A DNA stretch of 64,000 bases from Terriglobia bacterium. GTDB taxonomy: Bacteria > Acidobacteriota > Terriglobia > Bryobacterales > Bryobacteraceae. Made by a program: the position numbers and the translations under genes. Positions 28,799 to 37,168 of the stretch are shown here, in pieces. How positions within the stretch are numbered: position 1 is the first letter of the stretch; every line of letters starts with the position of its first letter. The stretch lies in contig JAIQFI010000002.1 of the NCBI GenBank assembly GCA_020073345.1, positions 245,745-309,744 on the forward strand, in the 5' to 3' direction. Below the pieces are notes generated by a model. That model made no database searches and had not been told where the DNA came from. It saw nothing but the letters and a program-made list of their open reading frames with translations.

Positions 28799-29836
28799 AT
28801 GCGCCGCCGATATCTAGTATCCATGGCCGTGGTAGCGGGTGCACTCGCAGGCGTTCTTGCGCTCGCCCAGACCCCGGCAACTGCGTCCAAAGCAAAAAGC
28901 GCCAAATCAGCCGGAGCCTCACTTCGCACACCCTGGGGGGATCCCGATCTGCAGGGCACCTGGTTCGTAATGGCCGACGTGCCCCTGGAACGCTCCGCGG
29001 CCAATGCCGGCAAGGAATTCCTGACGGACGCGGAAGTCGCCGCTGCGGATGCGAAGAAAGGGCTGGATCCCGGGCGCAATGCCCGCTCCTCCGGCGCCCA
29101 GGACGTCAGCGGCGCCTATAACGCTGTCTTCAACTCTGTGTTGAGGACCAGCAAGCGGACCTCCATGATTATCGATCCGCCGGATGGGAAGATTCCTCCC
29201 CTCGTCGCAGGGACGCCCGCGGGTGCGCAGGGGCAGGGAGGTGGCCGGGGAGCCGGTCGAGGTCCAGGCGCTCCAGGTCTCGGCCGCGGAGGCGGGAACG
29301 ATAACCCCGAATTCATCGCGCAATCGCCGCGATGTCTCGGCGTTCCGATGCCGTTTCTCCCTCTGAACACCCTTTTTGCTCAGGGCACGGTGATGCAGAT
29401 CGTGCAGTCTCCTAAATCCCTGGCGATCTACATGGAGGACGATCACGCCGGCGGAGGGAATCGCACCATCTTCATGGATGGTCGTCCGCACGCTCCCGCC
29501 AGCCTCAAGTTCTATCTGGGCGACTCGCGGGGCCACTGGGAAGGCGACACGCTGGTCATCGAAACTACTAATTTCGAGCAGGGTTTTCGCGGATCCAACA
29601 TTGAGACGTACAAGATGACGGAGCGCATCCGGCGCGTGGATGCGAACAATTTGCGGCGGGAAATCACCTTCGAGGATCCGAAGACGTGGACCAAGCCCTG
29701 GACCGTCCTCATTGAGATGGGCAAGACCGAGGATTCCCGCCACATGATCTTCGACTCGGCCTGTCACGAGGGCAACTACGGTATGACCGGCATCCTCGTC
29801 GGCGCCCGCGCGGAAGAAAAAGCCGCGAAGAAGTAG
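28799..29836 (+). CDS. Secreted WEGDTLV-family protein with Gly-rich insert
   Basis: A 345-residue exported paralogue of the neighbouring divergent gene. A signal peptide (MAVVAGALAGVLALAQTPATA) is followed by TPWGDPDLQGTW, a Gly/Arg-rich linker at about 140-165 (GQGGGRGAGRGPGAPGLGRG), a Cys-containing CLGVPMPFLPLN block, then GHWEGDTLVIETTNF and ITFEDPKTWTKPWTVLI. The Gly-rich linker replaces residues found in relatives. A purine-rich GAGGAAGAGG stands before the ATG. Unknown function, probably periplasmic or surface located. Confidence 0.82.
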   Translation: MRRRYLVSMAVVAGALAGVLALAQTPATASKAKSAKSAGASLRTPWGDPDLQGTWFVMADVPLERSAANAGKEFLTDAEVAAADAKKGLDPGRNARSSGAQDVSGAYNAVFNSVLRTSKRTSMIIDPPDGKIPPLVAGTPAGAQGQGGGRGAGRGPGAPGLGRGGGNDNPEFIAQSPRCLGVPMPFLPLNTLFAQGTVMQIVQSPKSLAIYMEDDHAGGGNRTIFMDGRPHAPASLKFYLGDSRGHWEGDTLVIETTNFEQGFRGSNIETYKMTERIRRVDANNLRREITFEDPKTWTKPWTVLIEMGKTEDSRHMIFDSACHEGNYGMTGILVGARAEEKAAKK

Positions 29837-29888
29837 TTTTCGGCGATCTGATCACACCGCGTGTAACGCGTAACCAGCTCCGACAGTA

Positions 29889-30545
29889 TCAGCGAGGAAG
29901 TGTCTTTCCTTCTCTTTTGCCGTATTCTGAGAGTTCGGTCTGAATGCCGGATTGGACAAAGCGAGTGCCGTCCCATCGGAAGGTGACGCTGTCCATGGCT
30001 GAGACGCAACAATGGGCGTCTCCCGGGATGTAGTGCGCGGAACGAATCACCAGCGTGTTCGTGCTTCTATCGAATGAATCTGTGGGTTGACCTGCTTGGA
30101 AATGAGTGTCCCAATCGATCTTCTGAACGGATCGAAGATGGCCGTCCGATACGGTGAATACCTGGGCGGTCGCTCCCTGGCTTGAGCTGACTCCTCCGTC
30201 TGACCATGAGTACAAGACGAGGGCGGAATTTCCGTTGGATAAGGATCCGAGGTAATAGACCGAGTCCAGCCTCGCTAAGTAATGGTCGCTGGGATCGTTA
30301 CTCTTATGGCGCCCGTTCTTGAAGGAAATACTCCCAGCGGGTTTTCCGTCGTCGCCAAAGATGGGAGACCTGAGGTTCCGGAAGTCCACTTTCCGAATCG
30401 ATGAGTAAGTTCCCTCGTACGAAAGACGAACATTTTCGCTTGTGAAGGTCGGTCCTGGTCCGTCGCTATTTGGGGCGTACGGAACTTGTGACGTCTGGCT
30501 GAACGCATCCGCCACCAGGAAAAACAAGAGGGCAAGCTGTCGCAT
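29889..30545 (-). CDS. Exported protein of unknown function
   Basis: A 218-residue protein with a signal peptide (MRQLALLFFLVADAFSQ). The rest is hydrophilic and beta-rich, with VDFRNLRSPIFGDDGKPAGSISFKNG, YLGSLSNGNSALVLYSWSDGG and a Cys pair in DAHCCVSAMDSVTFRWDG, which ends a segment typical of secreted beta-propeller-like or lipocalin-like acidobacterial proteins. I do not recognise the family. It is convergent with 28799-29836. Confidence 0.7.
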   Translation of the reverse strand: MRQLALLFFLVADAFSQTSQVPYAPNSDGPGPTFTSENVRLSYEGTYSSIRKVDFRNLRSPIFGDDGKPAGSISFKNGRHKSNDPSDHYLARLDSVYYLGSLSNGNSALVLYSWSDGGVSSSQGATAQVFTVSDGHLRSVQKIDWDTHFQAGQPTDSFDRSTNTLVIRSAHYIPGDAHCCVSAMDSVTFRWDGTRFVQSGIQTELSEYGKREGKTLPR

Positions 30546-30597
30546 TGTTTCCGCTGCTTTCCATTATGGAGGGTTCCGGGCTCGATATACTCGACCC

Positions 30598-31179
30598 ATG
30601 CGGGCACCTCGCCGCCGCGGATGCATCGGACAGCTATTCGTACTCGTCGTCCTCTGCCTGGGCGTAGTTTATGCCGTCGCCGCCATCACCTCTCCCTGGG
30701 CCTTCCATATCGCCGGGGTTCCCACGCCGCTGTTGTACTGGTCGGCGACCGGCACGCTGCACACCAAGGCCGGAAAGTATCCGATGTACGTGTTGTTCTA
30801 CCCGGCGCCGCATTTTTCCCGCCTTCGCCTGGACGGCCTTCGTCCCACCGGTGGCCTGCAGGGCTCGGCCTCGGTATGCACTTCCCGCGGTGTGATCCAA
30901 TACCTGAAGCTCTCTGGCACGATGTACAACGGCTGGTCGACCACCGAGGATGCCCTGATCAGTATTCGCCTTCTCGAACCGAGGTATTTCGACGTAGGCC
31001 AGCACCGGGGCTATTTCGACCTTTCCGGCCGATGGCGCGGGCCGCAACTGGTGATGGACGATCGTGGAGCCTGGGCGAGTACGTTTCAATCCGGCGTCCG
31101 AATCGAACATGCTTCGGTGACCCTGGACCGGGGAAGCTACTCGGACTTTAAGGCTGCCTGCGAGAGCGCGGGCCGTTAA
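30598..31179 (+). CDS. Membrane-anchored protein of unknown function
   Basis: A 193-residue protein with a basic N-terminus and one transmembrane helix (LFVLVVLCLGVVYAVAAI, about 12-30), then an extracytoplasmic beta-rich part (GTLHTKAGKYPMYVLFYPAP; GYFDLSGRWRGPQLVMDD). The ATG at 30598 is preferred over an upstream in-frame start at 30442, because the extra part would be antisense to the neighbouring gene's signal peptide. Family not recognised. Confidence 0.65.
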   Translation: MRAPRRRGCIGQLFVLVVLCLGVVYAVAAITSPWAFHIAGVPTPLLYWSATGTLHTKAGKYPMYVLFYPAPHFSRLRLDGLRPTGGLQGSASVCTSRGVIQYLKLSGTMYNGWSTTEDALISIRLLEPRYFDVGQHRGYFDLSGRWRGPQLVMDDRGAWASTFQSGVRIEHASVTLDRGSYSDFKAACESAGR

Positions 31180-31196
31180 TTTCCTACTTCAACTTC

Positions 31197-31745
31197 CTAT
31201 TTCGACCGGTGGAATACGATCGGTTGCTGCGGCCCGCGGCCGGCACCGCGGCCACCACCACCTTTCGCAGCGCCATCGCCACCCGGAGCACCGCCGCCAC
31301 CGCCAGGCGCAGCCTCTGGAGCCGGATCTTTGCCTCCATCCGCGCCGCCTCGGCCGGCGAATACACGCCCCGTCAGAGTGACCGTGTCATCGTCCGTCAT
31401 TTCCAGGTTCCAGGTGACTCCCCTCGGCTGCGTGACCCACGTAATGGTCTTCCCCGTGATCGTGCCGGTCGCGATATTCAGCACTGGCGGATTTCCAATC
31501 TCTGTCACCGTCCCGCTGATCTTGCCGGACGCATCCACCTGCAGGTCCAGCATGATCGCCTGTCCCCCGGCTCCGCCGCGGCCGCCCCGTCCGCCCGCTT
31601 CGGGAGTCGCAGGAGCATTCTTCTGTGCTTCCAGTGCCGCTTGCACATTGTCGGTCTGCCACTTCCCCGCCAGTTTGGCCTGTCCATAAACGCTGGCGGA
31701 TGCGGTCAGTAGGCCCACGGCGGCCAGTAGAACCCGGTATCTCAT
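31197..31745 (-). CDS. Secreted Gly-rich protein with a small beta domain
   Basis: A 182-residue exported protein. The signal peptide (MRYRVLLAAVGLLTASASVYG) leads to LAGKWQTDN, a Gly-rich stretch (GGRGGRGGAGG), a compact beta region (LDLQVDASGKISGTVTEIG; TITGKTITWVTQ; WNLEMTDDDTVTLTGRVF) and a long Gly/Ala-rich tail (GGGGGAPGGDGAAKGGGGRG). The beta part resembles short domains that measure GTW...L.V...G.ISGTV in many acidobacterial secreted proteins. Function unknown. Confidence 0.7.
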   Translation of the reverse strand: MRYRVLLAAVGLLTASASVYGQAKLAGKWQTDNVQAALEAQKNAPATPEAGGRGGRGGAGGQAIMLDLQVDASGKISGTVTEIGNPPVLNIATGTITGKTITWVTQPRGVTWNLEMTDDDTVTLTGRVFAGRGGADGGKDPAPEAAPGGGGGAPGGDGAAKGGGGRGAGRGPQQPIVFHRSK

Positions 31746-31871
31746 TTGGATGCTCCTTCTGCCTCAGAATTGTCGTTCAGGAATAAGATAAATTGCAAGT
31801 CGGCTCCCCCGCCAAACTCGCTAGCGCGGCTCTCCCCGGCAACCCAGCGAATTTTCGGGTACAGTAGAACC

Positions 31872-32141
31872 ATGCGCGCTACAAGAAACATTTTCCTATC
31901 GATCTGTTTTATCGTTCCGCTCGCGGCCGCGAGCCAGGACGGTGCCGGACAAGATATCAAGGCTGCCGGTGACTCTGCCAAGACCGCCGTAGCCAAGACT
32001 GGCGCCGCCACGGGTAAAGTAACCGTCAAGGGCGTCAAAGCAACGGGCCGGGGTCTTAAGTGGGGCGCCCAGAAACTCGCTTTGGGAACCGGTGCCGGTG
32101 TCGAGAGGGGCGGAGCGGCCCTTAAATCGGTCGGTAAGTAA
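31872..32141 (+). CDS. Small exported Ala/Lys/Gly-rich protein
   Basis: An 89-residue protein with signal peptide (IFLSICFIVPLAAASQ) and a mature part made of repeating K/G/A/T units (DIKAAGDSAKTAVAKTGAATGKVTVKGVKATGRGLKWG), which could form a basic amphipathic helix. Similar small exported proteins are common in Acidobacteria. ATG 31872 chosen because it starts the signal peptide. No known function. Confidence 0.6.
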   Translation: MRATRNIFLSICFIVPLAAASQDGAGQDIKAAGDSAKTAVAKTGAATGKVTVKGVKATGRGLKWGAQKLALGTGAGVERGGAALKSVGK

Positions 32142-32154
32142 GCGACACCAAGCC

Positions 32155-33168
32155 TCAGGCCTGCGGGGCGATGACAAGTGCCTCCTGGAACGCCGGTTCG
32201 TCAAGACCCCCAAGAAACCCAGCCAGAAACATCTTTCCAAGAACAAGCATCGTTTCCGGCGTTCCCATCTTTAGTTGGCCGCTGGCGATCAGGGCGCGAA
32301 ACTCCGCCGGATTGGGCGCGGAGAGGTCCATTACAGGTGCAGCGCCCGGAGTCCCAATGGATGAGGCAAGCACGATGCCCGCGTAGTACAGGCGCGTCAT
32401 TTGCCGCATCAATACCAAACGCGCTCGGAGCGCGCGATCCGGCGGGCCGCCGAGCCAGGATCGTAGCAGTACGTCCTCCAATTCGGGAGTCCGCGCAAAG
32501 TTTTCCATCAGGATGGCGATATCGGTCAACGAATCGTTCCGATACGCCGTTTCCCAGTCAATCATCCACAACCTCTCTCCGTCGAAAAGGATGTTGCCGG
32601 GATTCGGGTCGTTGTGGCTCGAAATGTGCACCGACGCGTCCCAACGATATGCTTGCCGGATGCGCTCGAATCCCTCAACGTGCCGATCGAGCAAACCAGG
32701 AGCGAACGAGCGCCGAACGTAGCTCAGCATTCGATCGAGAAAAACCCGGTAATCGCCGAGCACCGGGAACGGTGCCGCCGCCTGCAAGCTGGCGGCGAGC
32801 TCTCCGATGGCCGTCGCTAGCCCTGCCGGTCCGCCCGGATACTCTTGCAGCGGCCGCTGCATCACGAAGTCGATGATCGCCACACCTCCCGCGTCATCCG
32901 CGTAACGCAGCGGCGGCGCGATTCCAGCGTCGGCCGCGATCCGCATACAAACATACTGGTGCGGGTTGCGCAAAGGGCTGCGTCGCGTTTCCATCCGGAG
33001 TAAATAGGGCCGGCCATCCACATCGACCCGGTACGTCAATGCGCCCGACGCGCCTCCGGCTACCGGCTGGAGAGATGTGACGAATGTAGACCCGAAGGCG
33101 GACGACACCGCCGCTCGTGCCGTGTCTTGCAGATGTTCCGGGATCACCTCAAGCCAGGTATCGCTCAT
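32155..33168 (-). CDS. Aminoglycoside/choline kinase-like phosphotransferase
   Basis: A 337-residue protein of the APH/choline kinase fold. The catalytic loop is HISSHNDPNPGNILFDGERLW (Asp and Asn as in HxDxxxxN) followed by the metal-binding MIDWETAYRNDSLTDIAIL. The N-terminal lobe has PVAGGASGALTYRVDVDGRPYLLRME. Such enzymes phosphorylate small hydroxyl compounds; the substrate cannot be inferred. It overlaps the start of the upstream hydrolase gene by four bases, so the pair is probably co-translated. Confidence 0.85.
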   Translation of the reverse strand: MSDTWLEVIPEHLQDTARAAVSSAFGSTFVTSLQPVAGGASGALTYRVDVDGRPYLLRMETRRSPLRNPHQYVCMRIAADAGIAPPLRYADDAGGVAIIDFVMQRPLQEYPGGPAGLATAIGELAASLQAAAPFPVLGDYRVFLDRMLSYVRRSFAPGLLDRHVEGFERIRQAYRWDASVHISSHNDPNPGNILFDGERLWMIDWETAYRNDSLTDIAILMENFARTPELEDVLLRSWLGGPPDRALRARLVLMRQMTRLYYAGIVLASSIGTPGAAPVMDLSAPNPAEFRALIASGQLKMGTPETMLVLGKMFLAGFLGGLDEPAFQEALVIAPQA

Positions 33169-34103
33169 ATAGTGGCCCCGTTGTTCAGGTATCGGCGAAG
33201 CCAGTCACGCGCCAGCGTAACGCTCTTGTCCAACGCGCCCTTTTCCTCGAAGAGTTGACTGGCCCCGTCGATGATCTCGAGTTCACGCACGGTTTGGCGC
33301 GGAAACCATGCCATTGCCGAGTAATTGAAGGCCAGAACGGCGGTATCCTTGCCTCCCACAATTAAGAGGGTCGGCGCTTGGACTTTCCAGAGCCACGGCC
33401 CTGCCAGGTCTGGTCTTCCTCCGCTGGACACCACCGCCCGGACCAGGCTCGGATGCTCAGATGCTACGAACAGCGCGGCCGGCGCGCCGGTACCTGATCC
33501 GAAATAGCCCAACCCCAGATCCTTGAGCACCGGTTGCTGGCCAATCCATTGCGTGATCGCCGCAATACGGCGGCCGAGCAGGCGGATATCGAACCGCAAC
33601 TGCTCGGTTTCCATGTCGGCAAGTTCTTCTTCCTCAGTCAGGAGGTCCGTCAGGACCGTGCCGAGGGCTCCGCGATGGAGCACGTCAGCTACGTAATGAT
33701 TTCTTGGATTGTAGCGGCTGCTCCCGCTTGCGTGTGCGAACAGAACGAGTCCCTTGGCGTCCTCCGGCACAGTAATTTCCGCCGCAAGCTCAATTCCGTC
33801 AACTCGAATAAATCCGGCAAACTGATTTGGACTTGGCGCCCCCGGATGCAGCGTTCGGACATGTCTGGCGAACTTGGGCCAGCTTTCGAAGTCGTGCTCG
33901 CGGGCGATGACCAACTGCGCATCGGATAGTTTGAACGGGGCACGCTGGATATCGAAGTCGGGCAGGCCCCGCAAGCGCGGATGATGATGCCGGATACGCT
34001 CAAACGCTTCACCCGCAGCATTGGCGCGATCCTTAACCAGATCCTTGGCTTGCTTTTTGTACTGTTCGAGACTGGGACGAGCCGGTAGTTCTCGATCGGG
34101 CAT
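33165..34103 (-). CDS. Alpha/beta hydrolase-fold protein with altered nucleophile site
   Basis: A 312-residue protein in two parts. Residues 9-85 form the small helical domain seen in many acidobacterial proteins (RPSLEQYKKQAKDLVKD ... LSDAQLVIAREHDFESWPKFARHV). Residues 95-310 are a dienelactone-hydrolase-like fold with LVLFAHASGSSRYNPRNHYVADVL and TLLIVGGKDTAVL (Asp region). The nucleophile elbow reads GYFGSGTGAPAAL; relatives have GYFGASTGA, so the catalytic Ser position (204) appears to be Gly with a Ser one residue before. Activity may be lost or changed. Confidence 0.82.
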   Translation of the reverse strand: MPDRELPARPSLEQYKKQAKDLVKDRANAAGEAFERIRHHHPRLRGLPDFDIQRAPFKLSDAQLVIAREHDFESWPKFARHVRTLHPGAPSPNQFAGFIRVDGIELAAEITVPEDAKGLVLFAHASGSSRYNPRNHYVADVLHRGALGTVLTDLLTEEEELADMETEQLRFDIRLLGRRIAAITQWIGQQPVLKDLGLGYFGSGTGAPAALFVASEHPSLVRAVVSSGGRPDLAGPWLWKVQAPTLLIVGGKDTAVLAFNYSAMAWFPRQTVRELEIIDGASQLFEEKGALDKSVTLARDWLRRYLNNGATI

Positions 34104-34359
34104 ACGAAGCTCCTCTCACTTGTAGCCCGGAGTCCGCATGTATCAGGCTGGAAAGAAGGTTCGTTACAGCAAACTTTCTCTTGAAGGTGGGCACTGCCCT
34201 TTCCGCGGACCGGAAGCGCCCTGCGCGCTACTCCTCACAATAAGGAAGCTCGGCTTCCGAAGTCAAGCCCACGCTTCTTGTAGCCGGCGGCCAAGACCTC
34301 CGCGTGCGCCGCGAGGAAGGTGTGTAAGCTGGTTGTGAGGTTTAGGAAGCGGAGCAAAC

Positions 34360-35679
34360 ATGGCGACCATCACTCGGCGCGATTGCGGAAAAGGTCTGCT
34401 TGGTCTCGCGGCGTTGGCGTCTGGTCCCGCGCAGTCCGACGCGCAGGATAGCGCTATTCCGCCGCAGGGCATCGGACACCGCTTCCGTCATCTGTCCTAC
34501 AGCGATATTGGCGGCCGGCCTGATAGCGTTCAAGTCATGCTCAACCGCCGGCATCTTTATGTCGGCCACATGTTCAGCAACGGAGTCACGATTCTGGATG
34601 CGGCGGATCCGCGCAAACTCAAGCCGGTCGGCTTCTTCACCGGCGGAGACTTCACCCGCACCCACCACTTGCAGGTTTCCGACGACCTGCTCCTGCTCGC
34701 CAACGGCGCCAATATCGTGGCCATGCAGTCTTACGACAACATTCGCGGCTATTTCGAGAACGCTCTGGCAGACAGCATCACCAACCGCAAGAAATTCCGA
34801 TCGGGTCTGAGCATTCACGATATTTCCCGTCCCGCCGAGATGCGGGAAATCGCCTTTCTCGAAATGCCTGGTCTCGGCATCAATCGCCTATGGTGGGCGG
34901 GTGGGCGCTACGCCGCGATTGCCGCGCATCTGGATGGCTTCACCGATCACTTCCTCTGCATGGTCGACCTGCAGAACATCACCAAGCCCGAAATCGTGGG
35001 GCGCTGGTGGATGCCCGGGATGAATCGCGCGGCCGGCGAGCCGTCCACCTTGGCGCCGGGCCGCCGCGTGGCCCTGCATCACATGATTACCGCCGGCAAT
35101 CGCGGCTACGGAGCCTGGCGCGACGGTGGCCTGACCGTCCATGATCTCAGCGACCCGGCCAAGCCCAAGCTGATTTCACACATCAACTGGTGTCCGCCGT
35201 TTCCAGGCGGCACCCACACTCCGCTGCCCTTGCCCGGCCGAAAGTTGGCGGTCGTCGCCGACGAAGCCAATGCGGAGAAATGTGCCAAGGGCATGTTCGC
35301 CACCTTTGTCGTGGATCTGCGTGCCGAGGAAAACCCGGTGCCGATTTCCACTTTGCCCGCGCCTAAGGAACGGGACTTCTGTGGATTCGGTACGTTCGGC
35401 CCGCACAACCTGCATGAGAACCGGCCCGGCACGTTTCGCAGCGAGGAGACGATTTTCTCCACCTACAACGTGGCCGGCGTCCGCGTCTTCGATATCAAGG
35501 ACGCATTCGCGCCCAAGGAAATCGCGTACTGGGTGCCTCCGGCGCCCAAAAAGCTGATCGACCCGCGCCCCAATGTCGCGCTCGCGGCGAAATCCGCCGA
35601 TATCCTGGTCACAACCGATGGACTCGTGTACGTCACGGATTGGAACGCCGGCTTAAACGTACTGCAATACCAAGGCTGA
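34360..35679 (+). CDS. Tat-exported LVIVD-repeat (beta-propeller-like) protein
   Basis: A 439-residue protein. The N-terminus TITRRDCGKGLLGLAALASG is a twin-arginine signal. The mature part has repeated blades of LVIVD type: LYVGHMFSNGVTILDAADPRKLKPVGFF, GLSIHDISRPAEMREIAFLEM, GLTVHDLSDPAKPKLISHI, GVRVFDIKDAFAPKEIAYWV and LVYVTDWNAGLNVLQY. His/Cys residues in HNLHENRPG and CPPFPGGTHT could bind metal. Function unknown; Tat export suggests cytoplasmic folding or cofactor loading. Confidence 0.8.
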   Translation: MATITRRDCGKGLLGLAALASGPAQSDAQDSAIPPQGIGHRFRHLSYSDIGGRPDSVQVMLNRRHLYVGHMFSNGVTILDAADPRKLKPVGFFTGGDFTRTHHLQVSDDLLLLANGANIVAMQSYDNIRGYFENALADSITNRKKFRSGLSIHDISRPAEMREIAFLEMPGLGINRLWWAGGRYAAIAAHLDGFTDHFLCMVDLQNITKPEIVGRWWMPGMNRAAGEPSTLAPGRRVALHHMITAGNRGYGAWRDGGLTVHDLSDPAKPKLISHINWCPPFPGGTHTPLPLPGRKLAVVADEANAEKCAKGMFATFVVDLRAEENPVPISTLPAPKERDFCGFGTFGPHNLHENRPGTFRSEETIFSTYNVAGVRVFDIKDAFAPKEIAYWVPPAPKKLIDPRPNVALAAKSADILVTTDGLVYVTDWNAGLNVLQYQG

Positions 35680-35727
35680 GAGAGGATAACATCGATGTTG
35701 CCGTTCCACAACATGGAGGCTTCCCAT

Positions 35728-36462
35728 ATGAAACAGCCCAACTCGAAGTGGATGCCGTTGTTCTCGGCAGTCGTCGTCGCGATGTTCGCAATCCAGCCCG
35801 GTCAGGCGGAGCTGCTGGAGAAGACCAGGAAGGTGGCGAATACCACTGTCCGGTACAAAGTCGTTCTTCCCGGCGGATATGATCAGGCGAAGGCTTATCC
35901 AGCCATCCTGGCCTTCGGCGGAGGGCCGCAAACCATGAACACCGTGGACGGTGTTCTCGACCGCAACTTCCGCGCTGAGGCCGAGAAACGGGGCTACATC
36001 GTGGTCGCTCCGGCGGCGCCCGGCGATCAGTTGTTCTTCGAGGACGGGGCTCGCATTTTCCCCGAGTTTCTGAAGATGATCCTGGCCGACTACAAGATCC
36101 AAGACAACAAGTTCCATATCGCTGGGCCCTCCAACGGCGGAATCGCCGCTTTTCACGTCGCGGCCGCGAATCCCCAATATTTTTTATCCGTTACGGCCTT
36201 CCCTGGATACATGTGGGAGCCCAGCCCGGCCAAACTCCAGGCCATTTCGAAGATGTGCGTCTTCATGTACGTCGGCGAGAATGACGAATACATGTGGCAT
36301 CCCGAAATGAAGAAGGAAGCCGAACTGCTCCGCTCCAGAGGCACCGTCGCACGCTATACCGTCGAGAAGGGCCAGCCGCACCGGCTGGAAACGCTGGCAG
36401 GCGGCAATGCCGGGCGCCTGTTCGACGGATTTGAGGAAACCAAGAAGGGTTGCGGTAAGTGA
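35728..36462 (+). CDS. Secreted alpha/beta hydrolase (PHB depolymerase/esterase-like)
   Basis: A 244-residue exported hydrolase. ATG 35728 is preceded by GGAGG and begins a signal peptide (WMPLFSAVVVAMFAIQPGQAE). The fold shows YPAILAFGGGPQTMN, the nucleophile elbow IAGPSNGGIAAFH (Ser in GPSNGG), MYVGENDEYMW (Asp) and KGQPHRLE (His), a complete triad. It resembles the feruloyl esterase/poly(hydroxybutyrate) depolymerase branch. The GTG of the next gene overlaps its stop. Confidence 0.8.
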   Translation: MKQPNSKWMPLFSAVVVAMFAIQPGQAELLEKTRKVANTTVRYKVVLPGGYDQAKAYPAILAFGGGPQTMNTVDGVLDRNFRAEAEKRGYIVVAPAAPGDQLFFEDGARIFPEFLKMILADYKIQDNKFHIAGPSNGGIAAFHVAAANPQYFLSVTAFPGYMWEPSPAKLQAISKMCVFMYVGENDEYMWHPEMKKEAELLRSRGTVARYTVEKGQPHRLETLAGGNAGRLFDGFEETKKGCGK

Positions 36463-36485
36463 GTCGTCGTGTCGACGCCGGAACT

Positions 36486-36989
36486 ATGAGAAATCCGACA
36501 AATGTAATCGCAGCCGGCTTAAGCCTGGCGATGGTTTTCACCCTGTCGTATACCGCGTCGTGTACCGCCACCCGTGACAAGGCCGCGGATACTAAGGCTG
36601 CAACCGACTCCATCCGCCAACAGGTCGCCAAGTACACGGCTGCTCTGGACGCGGCCGACATCAATCTCGCGTCGCAAGTCTGGCGCACTACCGCAGACGT
36701 GTCCTTCATCCACCCCGGAGGTCACGCGCACGGATGGGAAGAGATCAAGGGAATCTACAGTTTCTTTGGTTCGTCGTTTTCAGAGCGGAAGCTCACTGCG
36801 CGCGACGTGTCCGTGCATGTAAACGGCGACACCGCGTGGGTCGAGTTCTATTGGCACTTCGACGCGAAACAAAGCAAGGATGGTTCACCGGTTCAAACCG
36901 ACGGCAGGGAATCGCAGGTCTATGAGAAGGCCGGCGACCGCTGGGAGCTCGTTCACGGGCACTATTCCAGCCCTGTAGTTCCGCAGTAA
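36486..36989 (+). CDS. NTF2-like (SnoaL/DUF4440) lipoprotein
   Basis: A 167-residue protein with a lipoprotein signal (SLAMVFTLSYTASC, Cys in the lipobox) and an NTF2-like cone: IRQQVAKYTAALDAADINLASQVWRTTADVSFIHPGGHAHGWEEIKG, then TAWVEFYWHFDAKQ and WELVHGHYSS. Such domains bind small molecules or act as uncharacterised enzymes. GTG 36459 overlaps the hydrolase stop and is an alternative start. Probably co-transcribed with the hydrolase. Confidence 0.75.
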   Translation: MRNPTNVIAAGLSLAMVFTLSYTASCTATRDKAADTKAATDSIRQQVAKYTAALDAADINLASQVWRTTADVSFIHPGGHAHGWEEIKGIYSFFGSSFSERKLTARDVSVHVNGDTAWVEFYWHFDAKQSKDGSPVQTDGRESQVYEKAGDRWELVHGHYSSPVVPQ

Positions 36990-37168
36990 ACCGTCGCTGC
37001 GAAACTATTTCTCTTTAAGGATTCTTCCACTTGCCCCATCCCGTCCGCGTAGCCGCGCTAGGGATACCGTACCTTGGGAATCGAGGAGATCGGCGCTCTC
37101 TCATCAGAGAGCCGATTCAACACAGTCCGGCATACTAGTCACCGCCGGGCGACGTTTGCGTATGATGG

